Shown here: positions 8,053-16,336 of the stretch, piece after piece
Numbering within the stretch: position 1 is the first letter of the stretch
Layout of the letters: each line of letters begins with the position of its first letter
Assembly (NCBI RefSeq): GCF_021343995.1
Contig: NZ_JAJTTE010000027.1
Location: forward strand, 1-64,000
DNA: 64,000 bases
Direction: 5' to 3'
Source: Pseudonocardia terrae
GTDB lineage: Bacteria; Actinomycetota; Actinomycetes; Mycobacteriales; Pseudonocardiaceae
Program-made: the position numbers and the translations under genes
Notes under the pieces: generated by a model
The model's database searches: none
What the model was told of the DNA's origin: nothing
What the model saw: the letters and a program-made list of their open reading frames with translations, nothing else

Positions 8053-9489
8053 CGCCGGCCGGGCGAGCCCGCGGGCGAGCAGGACCAGCGCCGCGACCGT
8101 CCACGACACCGTGACGAGCGCGTGCCCGGCGAGGAAGCCGGTCCGGTCGGGCGAGACGAGCAGCGTCGCGGTCACGGCCGTCGCGGTGGCGCCGTGCAGC
8201 GCGACGAGCGCGAGCGGGACCCACAGCACCGAGGTCCGGGCGTCGGCGCGGACCGTCCCGGTGCGCCCCGCGGCGACGAGCGCCGCGACCGCCGCCGCGA
8301 GGACCAGCACGGCGAGCACGAGGCCCCCGAACGGCACCGACAGGGCGGGGACCGTGGTCGGGTCCGGCAGCCCACCGGCGGGCGCACCGAGGTAGCCGAT
8401 CACCGCGAACCCGCCGCCGACGAGCAACGCCGGCCGGCTCCGCACGACCGCCGCCGCGACGAGCACCACCACTCCTTCACCGAGCAGGACCGCGTCGAGA
8501 GTGCCGCCGTCGAACGCCACGACCGTCGCGACCAGCACCGCGACCGCACCGGCCGCGAGTGCCGTGAGCCGCACGGCCGCCCGCCCGGCCGGGACGGCGA
8601 TCGCGAGCAGGGCGACACCCGCGAGCAGCGCCAGCCCCGCACCGGGCCAGGGGTCCGTCCGGGCCGCGAGCGCCAGCAGGGGCAGCGGCGCGGCCGCGAT
8701 CACCCAGGCCACCGCCACGGCGGCGGGCCGGGTGCCCGGGCGGTCGAGCAGGAGCGTCGGCACGAGCCCCACGACAAGGGCGGCGCCCGCGGCTGCGACC
8801 GCGGCGCCGAGCGGCTCGGCGTACGGACCGACCAGGCCGTAGAGCGCGGGCGCGGTGGCCGCCGTCGCGAGCGCCCCGGTCCGCGCCTCGGACCGCCGGT
8901 GCAGCCGCACCGCCACGCCGACCAGGACGACGCCGAGGAGGGCTCCGGCGGTCACCCGTCCCGGCGGGGAGAACCAGCCCCGCGAGGCGGCCAGCACCAG
9001 CAGCAGCACGACACCGAGCAGCGTCACGGCCGCCCCGGCCACCGCCAGGAGCGCAGGGCCGGAGAGCCGGGCCCGCAGCCGTTCCGCCAGGGTGGGCGGG
9101 CTCGGCCCGATCGGCGCGGCGTACTGAAGGCCCTGGTGGACCGCCTGCGGGACGGGTCCCCACGACCCCCTCGCGGGCGACGGCGACACACCCGACGGTG
9201 GCGTCCACAGCGTGGTCACAGGGTCGGGGGTGTAATGGCGCGACACGCGCGGCGGGACGGACGGTTCCGACGCGTCGGCGGACGGTCGGACGGCCGCCGG
9301 CACCCCCTCCGCCGGACCCGCCGCAGCACCCCCCGCAGCACCCTCGGCCGAACCGGCGCGCCACTCCGTGACCAGCGCGTTCACCGTTCCACCGAGCTCG
9401 TCGACCCGCCTGCCCAGGCGGGTGAGCTCGGCCGCGACGGACAGCAGCCGTTCGTCGAGCGCGGGCGGACGACCGGTCGGTTCGGACAT
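7807..9489 (-). CDS. DUF2339-like polytopic membrane protein
   Basis: A 560-residue protein: about 150 cytoplasmic residues beginning with a short coiled-coil-like helix (LTRLGRRVDELGGTV), then at least 12 hydrophobic helices rich in Ala/Leu/Val, as in DUF2339 proteins. ATG at 9489 is the first plausible start. The last 30 residues are hydrophilic and Arg/Asp/Gly-rich, and they overlap the convergent bPH2 gene by 246 bp; the last membrane helix ends before the overlap. The 178 bp to the divergent glycosyltransferase gene at 9667 must hold both promoters. Function unknown. Confidence 0.75.
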   Translation of the reverse strand: MSEPTGRPPALDERLLSVAAELTRLGRRVDELGGTVNALVTEWRAGSAEGAAGGAAAGPAEGVPAAVRPSADASEPSVPPRVSRHYTPDPVTTLWTPPSGVSPSPARGSWGPVPQAVHQGLQYAAPIGPSPPTLAERLRARLSGPALLAVAGAAVTLLGVVLLLVLAASRGWFSPPGRVTAGALLGVVLVGVAVRLHRRSEARTGALATAATAPALYGLVGPYAEPLGAAVAAAGAALVVGLVPTLLLDRPGTRPAAVAVAWVIAAAPLPLLALAARTDPWPGAGLALLAGVALLAIAVPAGRAAVRLTALAAGAVAVLVATVVAFDGGTLDAVLLGEGVVVLVAAAVVRSRPALLVGGGFAVIGYLGAPAGGLPDPTTVPALSVPFGGLVLAVLVLAAAVAALVAAGRTGTVRADARTSVLWVPLALVALHGATATAVTATLLVSPDRTGFLAGHALVTVSWTVAALVLLARGLARPALRAAGAVLVVAAVGKLVLFDLLALDGVARVAAFLGAGLVLLAAGHRYARLVARGAGAGDGTRHAARDGARDTARHQERSEQ

Positions 9490-9666
9490 ACCGCTGAGGC
9501 TGCCGCCGATCGGACGCGCCAGGATGCGTACGACTACGAGGATCGGGTCACGACACGGTCACGCTCCCCGACCGACCCGATCTCGAGCGAGTGAGATCGC
9601 GGTCACCCGTAACCGGGATCGCGGCGGCTCGTTGTCCCGAGTGGAGCGGACCTGTCTGGAGGTTGT

Positions 9667-10689
9667 GTGAGCGCCGTAACGCCCGCCCGTCCGGCCTCGT
9701 CGCCGATGCCCCCCGGGGCGCCCGGTGCGCCGCCGTACCGCGGACCTCGGCCCGGCGGCCCCGGGCAGCACCCCGGACCCGGCCCGCGTCCGGGCCCCTA
9801 CGGGCCCCCGCCCACCGGGTACCGGCCCCCGCCCGGGGCCGTGCCCCCGGGGGCCATGGCTCCCGGTCCCTTCGCGCCGCCCGCCGGCCCGCAGGCGCCG
9901 CCCGCGGGGTTCCGCAGGCCGCGGCCCCGGCCGTCGCCGCGTCGCTCGGCCAACCCCGCCGTGACGGTCGTGGTGCCCACCCGCAACGAGGCGCGCAACC
10001 TCGAGGTCGTGCTGCCGCAGATCGCGGCCGTGCGCCCCGCGGTGCACGAGATCATCGTCGTGGACGGCAACTCCACGGACGACACCATCGGCACGGCGCG
10101 CCGCACATTGCCGTGGGTGCGATGCATCACGCAGACCCGTAAGGGCAAGGGCAACGCGATGGCGTGCGGCTTCGCGGCGGCGACCGGCGACGTGGTCGTG
10201 ATGTTCGACGCGGACGGCTCGGCCGACCCGGCGGAGATCCCCGCGTTCGTCTCGGCCCTGGTGGCCGGCGCCGACTTCGCCAAGGGCACCCGTTTCGCGG
10301 CCGGCGGTGGCAGCGACGACATCACCCTGCTGCGCCGCACCGGCAACGCCGGGCTGAACGGCGTGGCCAACGCGCTGTTCGGCACGTCGTACACCGACCT
10401 CTGCTACGGCTACAACGCCTTCTGGGCCGACCTGCTCCCGCTGCTGGAGCTCCCGGACCCGGGGGAGCCGCAGCCGGAGGACGGCACGATGCTGTGGGGC
10501 GACGGGTTCGAGATCGAGACCGTGCTCAACTGCCGCATCGCCGCCGCCGGCCTGAAGATCACCGAGGTGCCGTCGGTCGAGAAGCAGCGCATGTTCGGCG
10601 AGACGAACCTGCGGACCTTCGCCGACGGCACCCGGGTGCTGCGTACCCTGCTCTCCGAGCACCGGCGCGCCGACAAGCGGAAGAACTGA
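9667..10689 (+). CDS. GT2 glycosyltransferase, polyprenyl-phosphate sugar synthase-like
   Basis: A 340-residue protein. Residues 1-95 form a Pro/Gly-rich, probably disordered cytoplasmic tail; the GT-A catalytic domain follows. Visible motifs are VVVPTRNEARN (nucleotide binding), VVDGNSTDDT, KGKGNAMACG and MFDADGSADP with the metal-binding DxD, then a conserved GDGFEIETVLNCR segment near residue 280 resembling dolichyl-phosphate-mannose/glucose synthase-like enzymes. No membrane helix is seen. GTG at 9667 follows a GGAGG at 9659. A second GT2 gene starts 49 bp downstream, so the pair is probably an operon for a cell-surface glycoconjugate; donor and acceptor cannot be told from sequence. Confidence 0.88.
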   Translation: MSAVTPARPASSPMPPGAPGAPPYRGPRPGGPGQHPGPGPRPGPYGPPPTGYRPPPGAVPPGAMAPGPFAPPAGPQAPPAGFRRPRPRPSPRRSANPAVTVVVPTRNEARNLEVVLPQIAAVRPAVHEIIVVDGNSTDDTIGTARRTLPWVRCITQTRKGKGNAMACGFAAATGDVVVMFDADGSADPAEIPAFVSALVAGADFAKGTRFAAGGGSDDITLLRRTGNAGLNGVANALFGTSYTDLCYGYNAFWADLLPLLELPDPGEPQPEDGTMLWGDGFEIETVLNCRIAAAGLKITEVPSVEKQRMFGETNLRTFADGTRVLRTLLSEHRRADKRKN

Positions 10690-10738
10690 CCGCACGAGAC
10701 GTCGGCCGCCGGCGGACCGCACCGGAGGACCCCGCCCC

Positions 10739-11767
10739 GTGAACCTGTTCGAGCCCGCGCCCGAGCCGCCGGTCACCGCGACCGTCGTCGTCTGCGTCTA
10801 CACCGACAAGCGGTGGGCCGACATCGTGTCGGCCGTCGAGTCGGTGCAGGCGCAGGACGTGCTGCCGGTGGAGACGATCGTGGTCGTCGACCACAACGAG
10901 GGACTGCTCGAGCGGGCCCGCGAGGCGTTCCCACGGGTGCAGGTCGTGCCCAATGCGCACAGGCAGGGCCTGTCGGGCGCGCGCAACACCGCCGTCGAGA
11001 TGGCGACCGGCGACGTCGTGGTGTTCCTCGACGACGACGCCACCGCCCGTCCCGGCTGGCTCCGCGCCCTGCTGGAGCCCTACACCGACCCGGCGGTGAT
11101 CGGCGTCGGCGGTGTGGCGCACCCTCGCTGGCCCGTCGCCCGGACCGCCGTCGACGACTCGGGTCGCCCCGCGACCCTCCCGGGCGCGCCCGGGGGACGG
11201 GATGCGACCGGCGAGCTCGACTGGGTCGTCGGCTGTACCTACACCGGTCAGCCCACGGAGCAGGCCGAGGTCCGCAACCTCATGGGCTGCAACATGTCCC
11301 TGCGCCGCGAGGTGTTCAAGCGGGTCGGCGGCTTCGCCGAGGACATCGGCCGGATCGGCAAGAACCCGCTGGGCTGCGAGGAGACCGAGCTCTGCATCCG
11401 GGCCCGGCAGGCCTACCAGGCCGACGGCCGCGAGGTGAAGATCCTCTTCGAGCCGCGGGCGGAGGTCGACCACCGCGTCTCGGACGACCGCGTCGACTGG
11501 TCCTACCTGCGCCGCCGCAGCTGGGCGGAGGGCCTGTCGAAGGCCGCCGTCTCCAAGCTCGTCGGGCAGGGCGACGCGCTGTCGACCGAGAGCAGGTACG
11601 TGGCGACCGTGCTCCCCAAGGCGTTGATCCGCGAGGTCAAGGCGAAGCGGCCGGTCTCCGCGGCCGCCGTCGTCGTCTGTCTGGGGTTCACCACCGCGGG
11701 CTACGTCCGGGGCAAGCTGCCCGGCGCCACCTCGCACGTCTCCCTGCCCGCGGCCGACGGTGCCTAG
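10739..11767 (+). CDS. GT2 glycosyltransferase
   Basis: A 342-residue GT2 enzyme. The GT-A domain shows VVVCVYTDKRW, TIVVVDHNEG, GLSGARNTAVEMATGD and the metal-binding FLDDDATARPGW; an acceptor-side LMGCNMSLRREVFKRVGGF and a CEETELCIR catalytic-base region follow, an order typical of glycosyltransferases that build extracellular polysaccharide. A hydrophobic stretch near residue 315 could anchor it to the membrane. It follows the GT2 gene at 9667 by 49 bp. Its stop overlaps the proposed GTG of trmB, suggesting co-translation. The linkage formed is unknown. Confidence 0.88.
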   Translation: MNLFEPAPEPPVTATVVVCVYTDKRWADIVSAVESVQAQDVLPVETIVVVDHNEGLLERAREAFPRVQVVPNAHRQGLSGARNTAVEMATGDVVVFLDDDATARPGWLRALLEPYTDPAVIGVGGVAHPRWPVARTAVDDSGRPATLPGAPGGRDATGELDWVVGCTYTGQPTEQAEVRNLMGCNMSLRREVFKRVGGFAEDIGRIGKNPLGCEETELCIRARQAYQADGREVKILFEPRAEVDHRVSDDRVDWSYLRRRSWAEGLSKAAVSKLVGQGDALSTESRYVATVLPKALIREVKAKRPVSAAAVVVCLGFTTAGYVRGKLPGATSHVSLPAADGA

Positions 11768-12518
11768 AACTGATTCGACGGTCGGCTCCGCAGGCTCCGC
11801 CTCCGAACCAATGGTCAGCTCCGCAGGCTCCGCCTCCGGCGGGCACCACCGCATCCCCTCGTTCGTCCACCAGCGCAACCGGTTGAGCGAGGGCCAGCAG
11901 CACGCGTGGGACCGGTGGTGGCCGGAGTACGGCGACGACGTCGCCGCGGTCGAGCGGCTCGACCCCGAGACGCTCTTCGGGCGGGCGGCGCCGGTGGTCC
12001 TGGAGATCGGCTCCGGGATGGGCGACGCCACCGCCGCGATGGCGGCCGCCGCGCCCGAGGTGGACCACCTGGCCGTCGAGGTCTACGAGCCCGGGCTCGC
12101 CCGGCTGCTCATGCTGCGGCAGGAGGCCGGCCTCGAGAACCTGCGGCTGCTGCGCGGCGACGCCGTCGACCTCCTCGAGCGCGCGGTTCCCGAGGGCCTG
12201 CTAGAGGGCGTCCGGATCTTCTTCCCGGACCCCTGGCCGAAGCGGCGGCACCACAAGCGCCGGCTCGTCCAGCCCGGGTTCGTCGCGCTCGCCGCATCCC
12301 GGCTGCGTCCGGGCGGGTGGCTGCACCTGGCCACGGACTGGGAGCACTACGCGCTGCAGATGCGCGAGGTGTGCGACGCCTGCCCGCTGCTGCACCGTGC
12401 GCCCGAAGCCGGGCCGGACGGCTGGCTGCCCCGGCCCGACTCGCGCCCGCTGACGAAGTTCGAGCAGCGGGCGGTGCGCGAGGGGCGGGCGATCCGGGAC
12501 CTGATGTACCTGCGTTAG
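11760..12518 (+). CDS. trmB: tRNA (guanine-N7-)-methyltransferase
   Basis: A 252-residue SAM-dependent enzyme that forms m7G46 in the tRNA variable loop. Motif I LEIGSGMGDA lies near residue 82. The TrmB signature FFPDPWPKRRHHKRR is near residue 155, and RPLTKFEQRA near the C-terminus is diagnostic. GTG at 11760 overlaps the stop of the upstream glycosyltransferase by 8 bp; the alternative ATG at 11811 has no ribosome binding site. The first 30 residues lie over a 33-bp tandem duplication and read as a Gly/Ser/Ala tail absent from the catalytic core, so they look like an acquired extension. The adjacent NYN gene recalls the mycobacterial trmB neighbourhood. Confidence 0.93.
   Translation: MPRTDSTVGSAGSASEPMVSSAGSASGGHHRIPSFVHQRNRLSEGQQHAWDRWWPEYGDDVAAVERLDPETLFGRAAPVVLEIGSGMGDATAAMAAAAPEVDHLAVEVYEPGLARLLMLRQEAGLENLRLLRGDAVDLLERAVPEGLLEGVRIFFPDPWPKRRHHKRRLVQPGFVALAASRLRPGGWLHLATDWEHYALQMREVCDACPLLHRAPEAGPDGWLPRPDSRPLTKFEQRAVREGRAIRDLMYLR
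11785..11838 (+). repeat. Two copies of a 21-bp GC-rich direct repeat at the trmB 5' end
   Basis: The unit from 11785 to 11805 recurs identically at 11818-11838, giving a 33-bp period. Both copies are read in the same frame as Ala-Gly-Ser-Ala-Ser in the N-terminal tail of TrmB. Confidence 0.85.
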
Positions 12519-12542
12519 TCCAGGGTGGTCAGTGCAGGATCA

Positions 12543-13001
12543 TCAGTCCAGGGTCGGCGCGGGCAGGTGCGGCACCGCACGGGAGCGGCCCCGGAACTCC
12601 GCGACGACCTCGCCGGCGCCGGTCCGGACCGTCACGTCGTAGAGCCCGGTCCTGCCGACGAGCGCGCGCTCGACGGCCTCGGCCTCCAACTCCTCGCCGA
12701 GCCGGGCGGCGCGGAGGAAGGCGACGTCGCCGCCCGAGGCGACCGTCGAGACGCCGTGGCTGTTGCAGGCGAACGAGAAGGCGGCGTCGGCGAGGAAGAA
12801 CAGGTAGCCGCCGTGCGCGATGCCGTGCCCGTTGACGTGCCGCTCCTCGACCGTGAGGGCCGTCCGCGCCCGCCCGGGTCCCACGTCCACGAGCCGTATG
12901 CCCGCTCCGCGGATCGCCTCGTCGTGGTGCTCCATCGCCTTCGCGACCCGCTCCGCGGTCGCCTGGGGGTCCGCCGGGAGGTCCGCTGCATTCGTGCTCA
13001 C
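12543..13001 (-). CDS. paaI: PaaI-type hotdog-fold acyl-CoA thioesterase
   Basis: A 152-residue single hotdog domain. The PaaI signature HVNGHGIAHGGYLFFLADAA followed by FSFACNSHG is nearly complete: the Asp-containing helix and the ACNS motif are those of hydroxyphenylacetyl-CoA thioesterases, which release CoA from stalled ring-1,2-epoxyphenylacetyl-CoA intermediates. GTG at 13001 is used because the frame upstream is antisense-like. No other phenylacetate genes lie nearby, so it may be a stand-alone housekeeping thioesterase. It converges with trmB (24 bp gap) and is divergent from the NYN gene. Confidence 0.88.
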   Translation of the reverse strand: MSTNAADLPADPQATAERVAKAMEHHDEAIRGAGIRLVDVGPGRARTALTVEERHVNGHGIAHGGYLFFLADAAFSFACNSHGVSTVASGGDVAFLRAARLGEELEAEAVERALVGRTGLYDVTVRTGAGEVVAEFRGRSRAVPHLPAPTLD

Positions 13002-13042
13002 CCGGTCAGTGTGACGAACCGCCACGGGCGTCGGAGTCGGGA

Positions 13043-13048
13043 TAGGGT
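13043..13048 (+). promoter_or_regulatory. -10 element of the leader ORF / NYN gene
   Basis: TAGGGT ends 7 nt before an ATG at 13056, so the transcript probably begins at that ATG and not at the NYN start. Confidence 0.5.
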
Positions 13049-13055
13049 CACGGGC

Positions 13056-13091
13056 ATGCGCACCCACCCTCGGGAGACCCGGACCCCGTGA
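13056..13091 (+). CDS. Possible leaderless 11-codon upstream ORF
   Basis: ATG at 13056 lies 7 nt after a TAGGGT -10 element and opens an 11-residue peptide (MRTHPRETRTP). Its TGA at 13089-13091 overlaps the NYN GTG start in a GTGA. This arrangement would couple NYN translation to the leader; the NYN start itself has only a weak GGAG upstream. The peptide has no feature suggesting amino-acid-specific attenuation beyond three Arg and two Pro. Confidence 0.4.
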   Translation: MRTHPRETRTP

Positions 13092-13705
13092 CGTCGACCG
13101 GCCCCCTCCCGCGCGTGCTGCTCGTCTGGGACGCGCCCAACATGGACATGAGCCTCGGCTCCCTGCTGGGCGCGCGGCCCACCTCCGCCTTCCGTCCGCG
13201 GTTCGACGCCGTCGGCCGCTGGCTGCTCGACCTCGCCGGCCCGGACGCCGTGGCCGAGGCCTGCGTGTTCACCAACGTGGTGCCCGGCTCGACCGAGGTC
13301 GTGCGGCCGTGGGTCGAGGCGCTGCGCAACGTCGGGTTCGCGGTCTTCGCCAAGCCGAAGGTCACCGACGACTCCGACATCGACGACGACATGCTCCGGC
13401 ACATCGAGATGCGGGAGCAGGAGGGCCAGCTCCGGCACGTCGTGGTGGCCTCCGGCGACGGCCGGGCCTTCCGGGAACCGCTCGAGAAGCTGATCGAGCA
13501 GCAGACCGACGTCACGGTGATCGGCTTCCGCGAGTACGCGAACTTCGCGCTGAACTCGGAGACGATCTCCTTCCTCGACCTCGAGGACATCGACGGCGTC
13601 TTCCGCGAGCCGCTGCCGCGGATGACGCTCGACACCCTGCCGGACACCGGCGCCTGGCTCCCGCCCTTCCGGTCCCTGCGGTCGCTGCTCGATCCGCGCC
13701 GGTGA
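13088..13705 (+). CDS. NYN domain (PIN-like) putative ribonuclease
   Basis: A 205-residue NYN-domain protein of the LabA/PIN-like nuclease superfamily. Acidic metal-binding residues are visible at VWDAPNMDM (near residue 15), DDSDIDDDM (near residue 100) and VVASGDGRAF (near residue 120), the spacing expected of a Mg-dependent RNase active site. The family acts on RNA, and a neighbouring trmB is also seen in mycobacteria from memory, hinting at a tRNA or mRNA surveillance role. Its stop overlaps the start of the amidohydrolase (GTGA). Confidence 0.85.
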   Translation: MTSTGPLPRVLLVWDAPNMDMSLGSLLGARPTSAFRPRFDAVGRWLLDLAGPDAVAEACVFTNVVPGSTEVVRPWVEALRNVGFAVFAKPKVTDDSDIDDDMLRHIEMREQEGQLRHVVVASGDGRAFREPLEKLIEQQTDVTVIGFREYANFALNSETISFLDLEDIDGVFREPLPRMTLDTLPDTGAWLPPFRSLRSLLDPRR

Positions 13706-15024
13706 CCACCGGGGGCGAGCGCTTCGCCGCGCCCGTGGTCCTGACCTGCGGGCCGGGGTTCCCCGTGCTGCGCGACGCGGTCGTCGACGTCGGGCCGGAC
13801 GGGCGGATCGCCCACGTCGGCCCGCGTGCGGAGGCCCCCGCCGCCCCGGGCCCGGTGCGCGAGCTGCCCGGCCTGCTCCTGCCCGGCCTGGTCAACACCC
13901 ACTGCCACACGCCGATGCTGTCGCTGCGCGGGATGGGCGGCGACCTGCCGCTGATGACCTGGCTGCAGGAGGTCATGTGGCCGGCCGAGGCGAGGTTCAC
14001 CGAGGAGGACGTGCGGGTCGGGATGACCGCCGGCGCCGTCGAGCTGCTGCGGACCGGCTGCACCACCTCGGTGGAGATGTACTTCGTCGCCGACGCCGTG
14101 ATCGAGGCCGTGCTCACCGCCGGCTCCCGGGTGCTGCTGACCCCGGGGATCATCGCCGCGCCCGGCTGGGACCGGCTCGGCACCTGGGAGCAGATGCGCG
14201 ACGGCGTCTCGGCCCGGATCGACACCGACGGCCTGCGGTCCGGGCCGCACGAGCGGGTCGAGCTCGGGTACGGACCGCACTCGGCCTACACGCTGCCGCC
14301 CGAGGCGCTGGCCACGACGGCGGAGGCCGCGCGGGAGCGGGGTGCGCTGCTGCACGTGCACGTGGCCGAGTCCCGGCAGGAGGACGCCGCGCAGCGGGCG
14401 GAGTACGGCTCCGTCCCGGCCGAGCTCGCCGCCGTCGGCGCCCTCGGCGGCCGGGTGCTCGCCGCGCACTCCGTCCAGCTCTCCGCGGACGACGTCACGC
14501 TCTACCGCCGGCACGGCGTCGCGGTCGCGCACTGCCCCGGGTCCAACGCCAAGCTCGCCGCGGGCCTCGCCCCGGTCGGTGACCTGCGGCGGGCGGGGAT
14601 CCGCGTCGGGCTCGGCACGGACGGACCCGCCTCGGGCGACGACCTCGACCTCTGGCACCAGGCACGACTCGCCGCGCTGTTCGCGCGCGTGCGCGAGGAC
14701 GACGCCGCCGCGCTCACCGCGGCCGACGTGCTGCTCATGGCCACCCGGGACGGCGCCGAGGCGATCGACCGGGACGACATCGGGGTGCTGGAGCCGGGCC
14801 GCTGGGCGGACCTCGTGCACGTCGACCTCGACGACCAGGCCTTCGTCGACCCCGACGACGACGCCCAGCTCCTGTCCAACCTCGTCTGGGCCGGCGGGTC
14901 CCGGCTCGTCCGCGACGTCTGGGTCGCGGGGGAGCAGGTGATCGACGACGGCGACCCGGTCACGGTCGACGCCGAACGGGCCCGGGCCGATCTCCGCGCC
15001 GTCGCGGCGCGGCTCCACGGGTGA
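13702..15024 (+). CDS. Amidohydrolase, MTA/SAH deaminase-like (ATZ/TRZ family)
   Basis: A 440-residue metal-dependent hydrolase. Metal ligands are visible as NTHCHTPML (HxH near residue 65), HVHVAES, AAHSVQL and the late aspartate in GTDGPASGDD, the order seen in 5-methylthioadenosine/S-adenosylhomocysteine deaminases, guanine deaminases and triazine hydrolases. The small N- and C-terminal beta-sandwich is also present. GTG at 13702 overlaps the NYN stop by 4 bp. The exact substrate is inferred from family only; MTA/SAH or a related aminopurine is most likely. Confidence 0.85.
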   Translation: MTTGGERFAAPVVLTCGPGFPVLRDAVVDVGPDGRIAHVGPRAEAPAAPGPVRELPGLLLPGLVNTHCHTPMLSLRGMGGDLPLMTWLQEVMWPAEARFTEEDVRVGMTAGAVELLRTGCTTSVEMYFVADAVIEAVLTAGSRVLLTPGIIAAPGWDRLGTWEQMRDGVSARIDTDGLRSGPHERVELGYGPHSAYTLPPEALATTAEAARERGALLHVHVAESRQEDAAQRAEYGSVPAELAAVGALGGRVLAAHSVQLSADDVTLYRRHGVAVAHCPGSNAKLAAGLAPVGDLRRAGIRVGLGTDGPASGDDLDLWHQARLAALFARVREDDAAALTAADVLLMATRDGAEAIDRDDIGVLEPGRWADLVHVDLDDQAFVDPDDDAQLLSNLVWAGGSRLVRDVWVAGEQVIDDGDPVTVDAERARADLRAVAARLHG

Positions 15025-15049
15025 GGCTCCCATCGTCGCCGCGACGTGG

Positions 15050-16288
15050 GTGAACTGGTGGGGCGGGCAACAGTGCCGGCCCCGGCGCACCGACCGGCCG
15101 CTCGACGAGGCGGGCGTCGTCGCCGCCGTGCGCCGCGCCGCCGAACGCGGCCTGACCGTCCGCCCGCTGGGCTCCGGCCGGTCCGACAGCGCCCTGCCCC
15201 TCACCAACGACGTACACGTCGACTGCTCGGCCCTCACCGGCGTAGCCGCGATCACGTCCGACACGGTCCGCGCCCGCGCCGGCGCGACCGTCGCGTCGGT
15301 GCAGGCGGCGCTGGCGGAACGGGGCCGTGCACTCGCCACTCTCACGCACGCGCCGCTCGCCACCGTGGCGGGTGCGATCGCGACCGGGACCCACGGTTGT
15401 GGCGGACGGATCGGCTCGCTGTCGGACCAGGTCGTCGGGATGCGGTTCGTCGACGGCACCGGCCGGGTCCGGAAGGCGGAGGACCCCGAGCTGGACGCAC
15501 TGCGGACCGGGCTCGGAGCGCTGGGCGTCGTGACCGAGGTGGAGCTGCGCACCGTGGCCGCCGAGGAGGTGGAGGCCCACGAGGAGCCGGTCGTGGCCGA
15601 GGAGGCCCTCGCGGTCGGCGGGCCGCTCGACGCGCACCGATTCGCGGCGGTGGAGCTGCACCTGCCCAGCGGCGAGGCGCTGCTGCGGTGGGCGGGGCCC
15701 GTCGTCGACCGGGAGCCCGAGCCCCCGGCCGGCGGACCGGTGGAGGCGATCGGCCGGGTCGTCACGCGGCTCGGCCACACGGCGTCGGCCCAGTGGTCGG
15801 CGCAGCGTTCCCGGCCGGCGCCGCGCTGGGAGGGCGTGGTGACCGGGCCGCCGCACGAGCTGCTGCCCGATCCGCACCCGGTCAAGGGCGGGTTCACCGA
15901 ATGGGCCCTGCCGCGCGAGGCGCTCGCGGCCGCGATCCGCGAGCTCGGCGCGGCGACGGCGACGCGGGACCGCGAGATCCGGCGCCCGGTCGAGGTGCGC
16001 ACGGGCCCGGCCGAGACGGGCTGGCTGCACCCCGCCCACGGCCGCGCGACCGCGTGGATCACCGTGCGGACGCATCGCGGCGACGACCACGGGCCGCTGT
16101 TCCGGCTGGTCGGCTCGGTGCTGGAGGGGATGGGCGGGCGGCCGCACTGGGGCGGGCGGCACGACTGGACCGCGGCCGATCTCGCGATGGCCTACCCCGC
16201 GCTGCCCGACTTCCTCGCCGTGCGGGACCGGCTGGATCCCGACCGCCTCTTCGGCGGCGACCACCTCGAGGCCCTGCTCGGCCCCTGA
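15050..16288 (+). CDS. FAD-linked aldonolactone oxidase (D-arabinono-1,4-lactone oxidase family)
   Basis: A 412-residue vanillyl-alcohol-oxidase-type flavoprotein. The FAD-binding PCMH domain shows RPLGSGRSDS, the GTHGCGGRIGSLSDQVVG loop near residue 115 and GALGVVTEVELR near residue 165; the C-terminal ALO domain ends with DFLAVRDRLDPDRLF. Related enzymes oxidise L-gulono- or D-arabinono-lactone. The usual HWGK motif reads HWGG here. GTG at 15050 is the first start codon, but in-frame sequence upstream (ATW before VNWWG) already resembles the family N-terminus, so the true start is uncertain. It follows the amidohydrolase by 25 bp. Confidence 0.82.
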   Translation: MNWWGGQQCRPRRTDRPLDEAGVVAAVRRAAERGLTVRPLGSGRSDSALPLTNDVHVDCSALTGVAAITSDTVRARAGATVASVQAALAERGRALATLTHAPLATVAGAIATGTHGCGGRIGSLSDQVVGMRFVDGTGRVRKAEDPELDALRTGLGALGVVTEVELRTVAAEEVEAHEEPVVAEEALAVGGPLDAHRFAAVELHLPSGEALLRWAGPVVDREPEPPAGGPVEAIGRVVTRLGHTASAQWSAQRSRPAPRWEGVVTGPPHELLPDPHPVKGGFTEWALPREALAAAIRELGAATATRDREIRRPVEVRTGPAETGWLHPAHGRATAWITVRTHRGDDHGPLFRLVGSVLEGMGGRPHWGGRHDWTAADLAMAYPALPDFLAVRDRLDPDRLFGGDHLEALLGP

Positions 16289-16336
16289 CGACGACGCGTC
16301 AGGGAACCATGCCGCGATTGCTCGGGCGGGTTCTAC

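Noticed and set aside
13048..16062. Minus-strand open frame of about 1000 codons
   Set aside because: It is the antisense shadow of the NYN, amidohydrolase and oxidase genes; those have clear family motifs on the plus strand.
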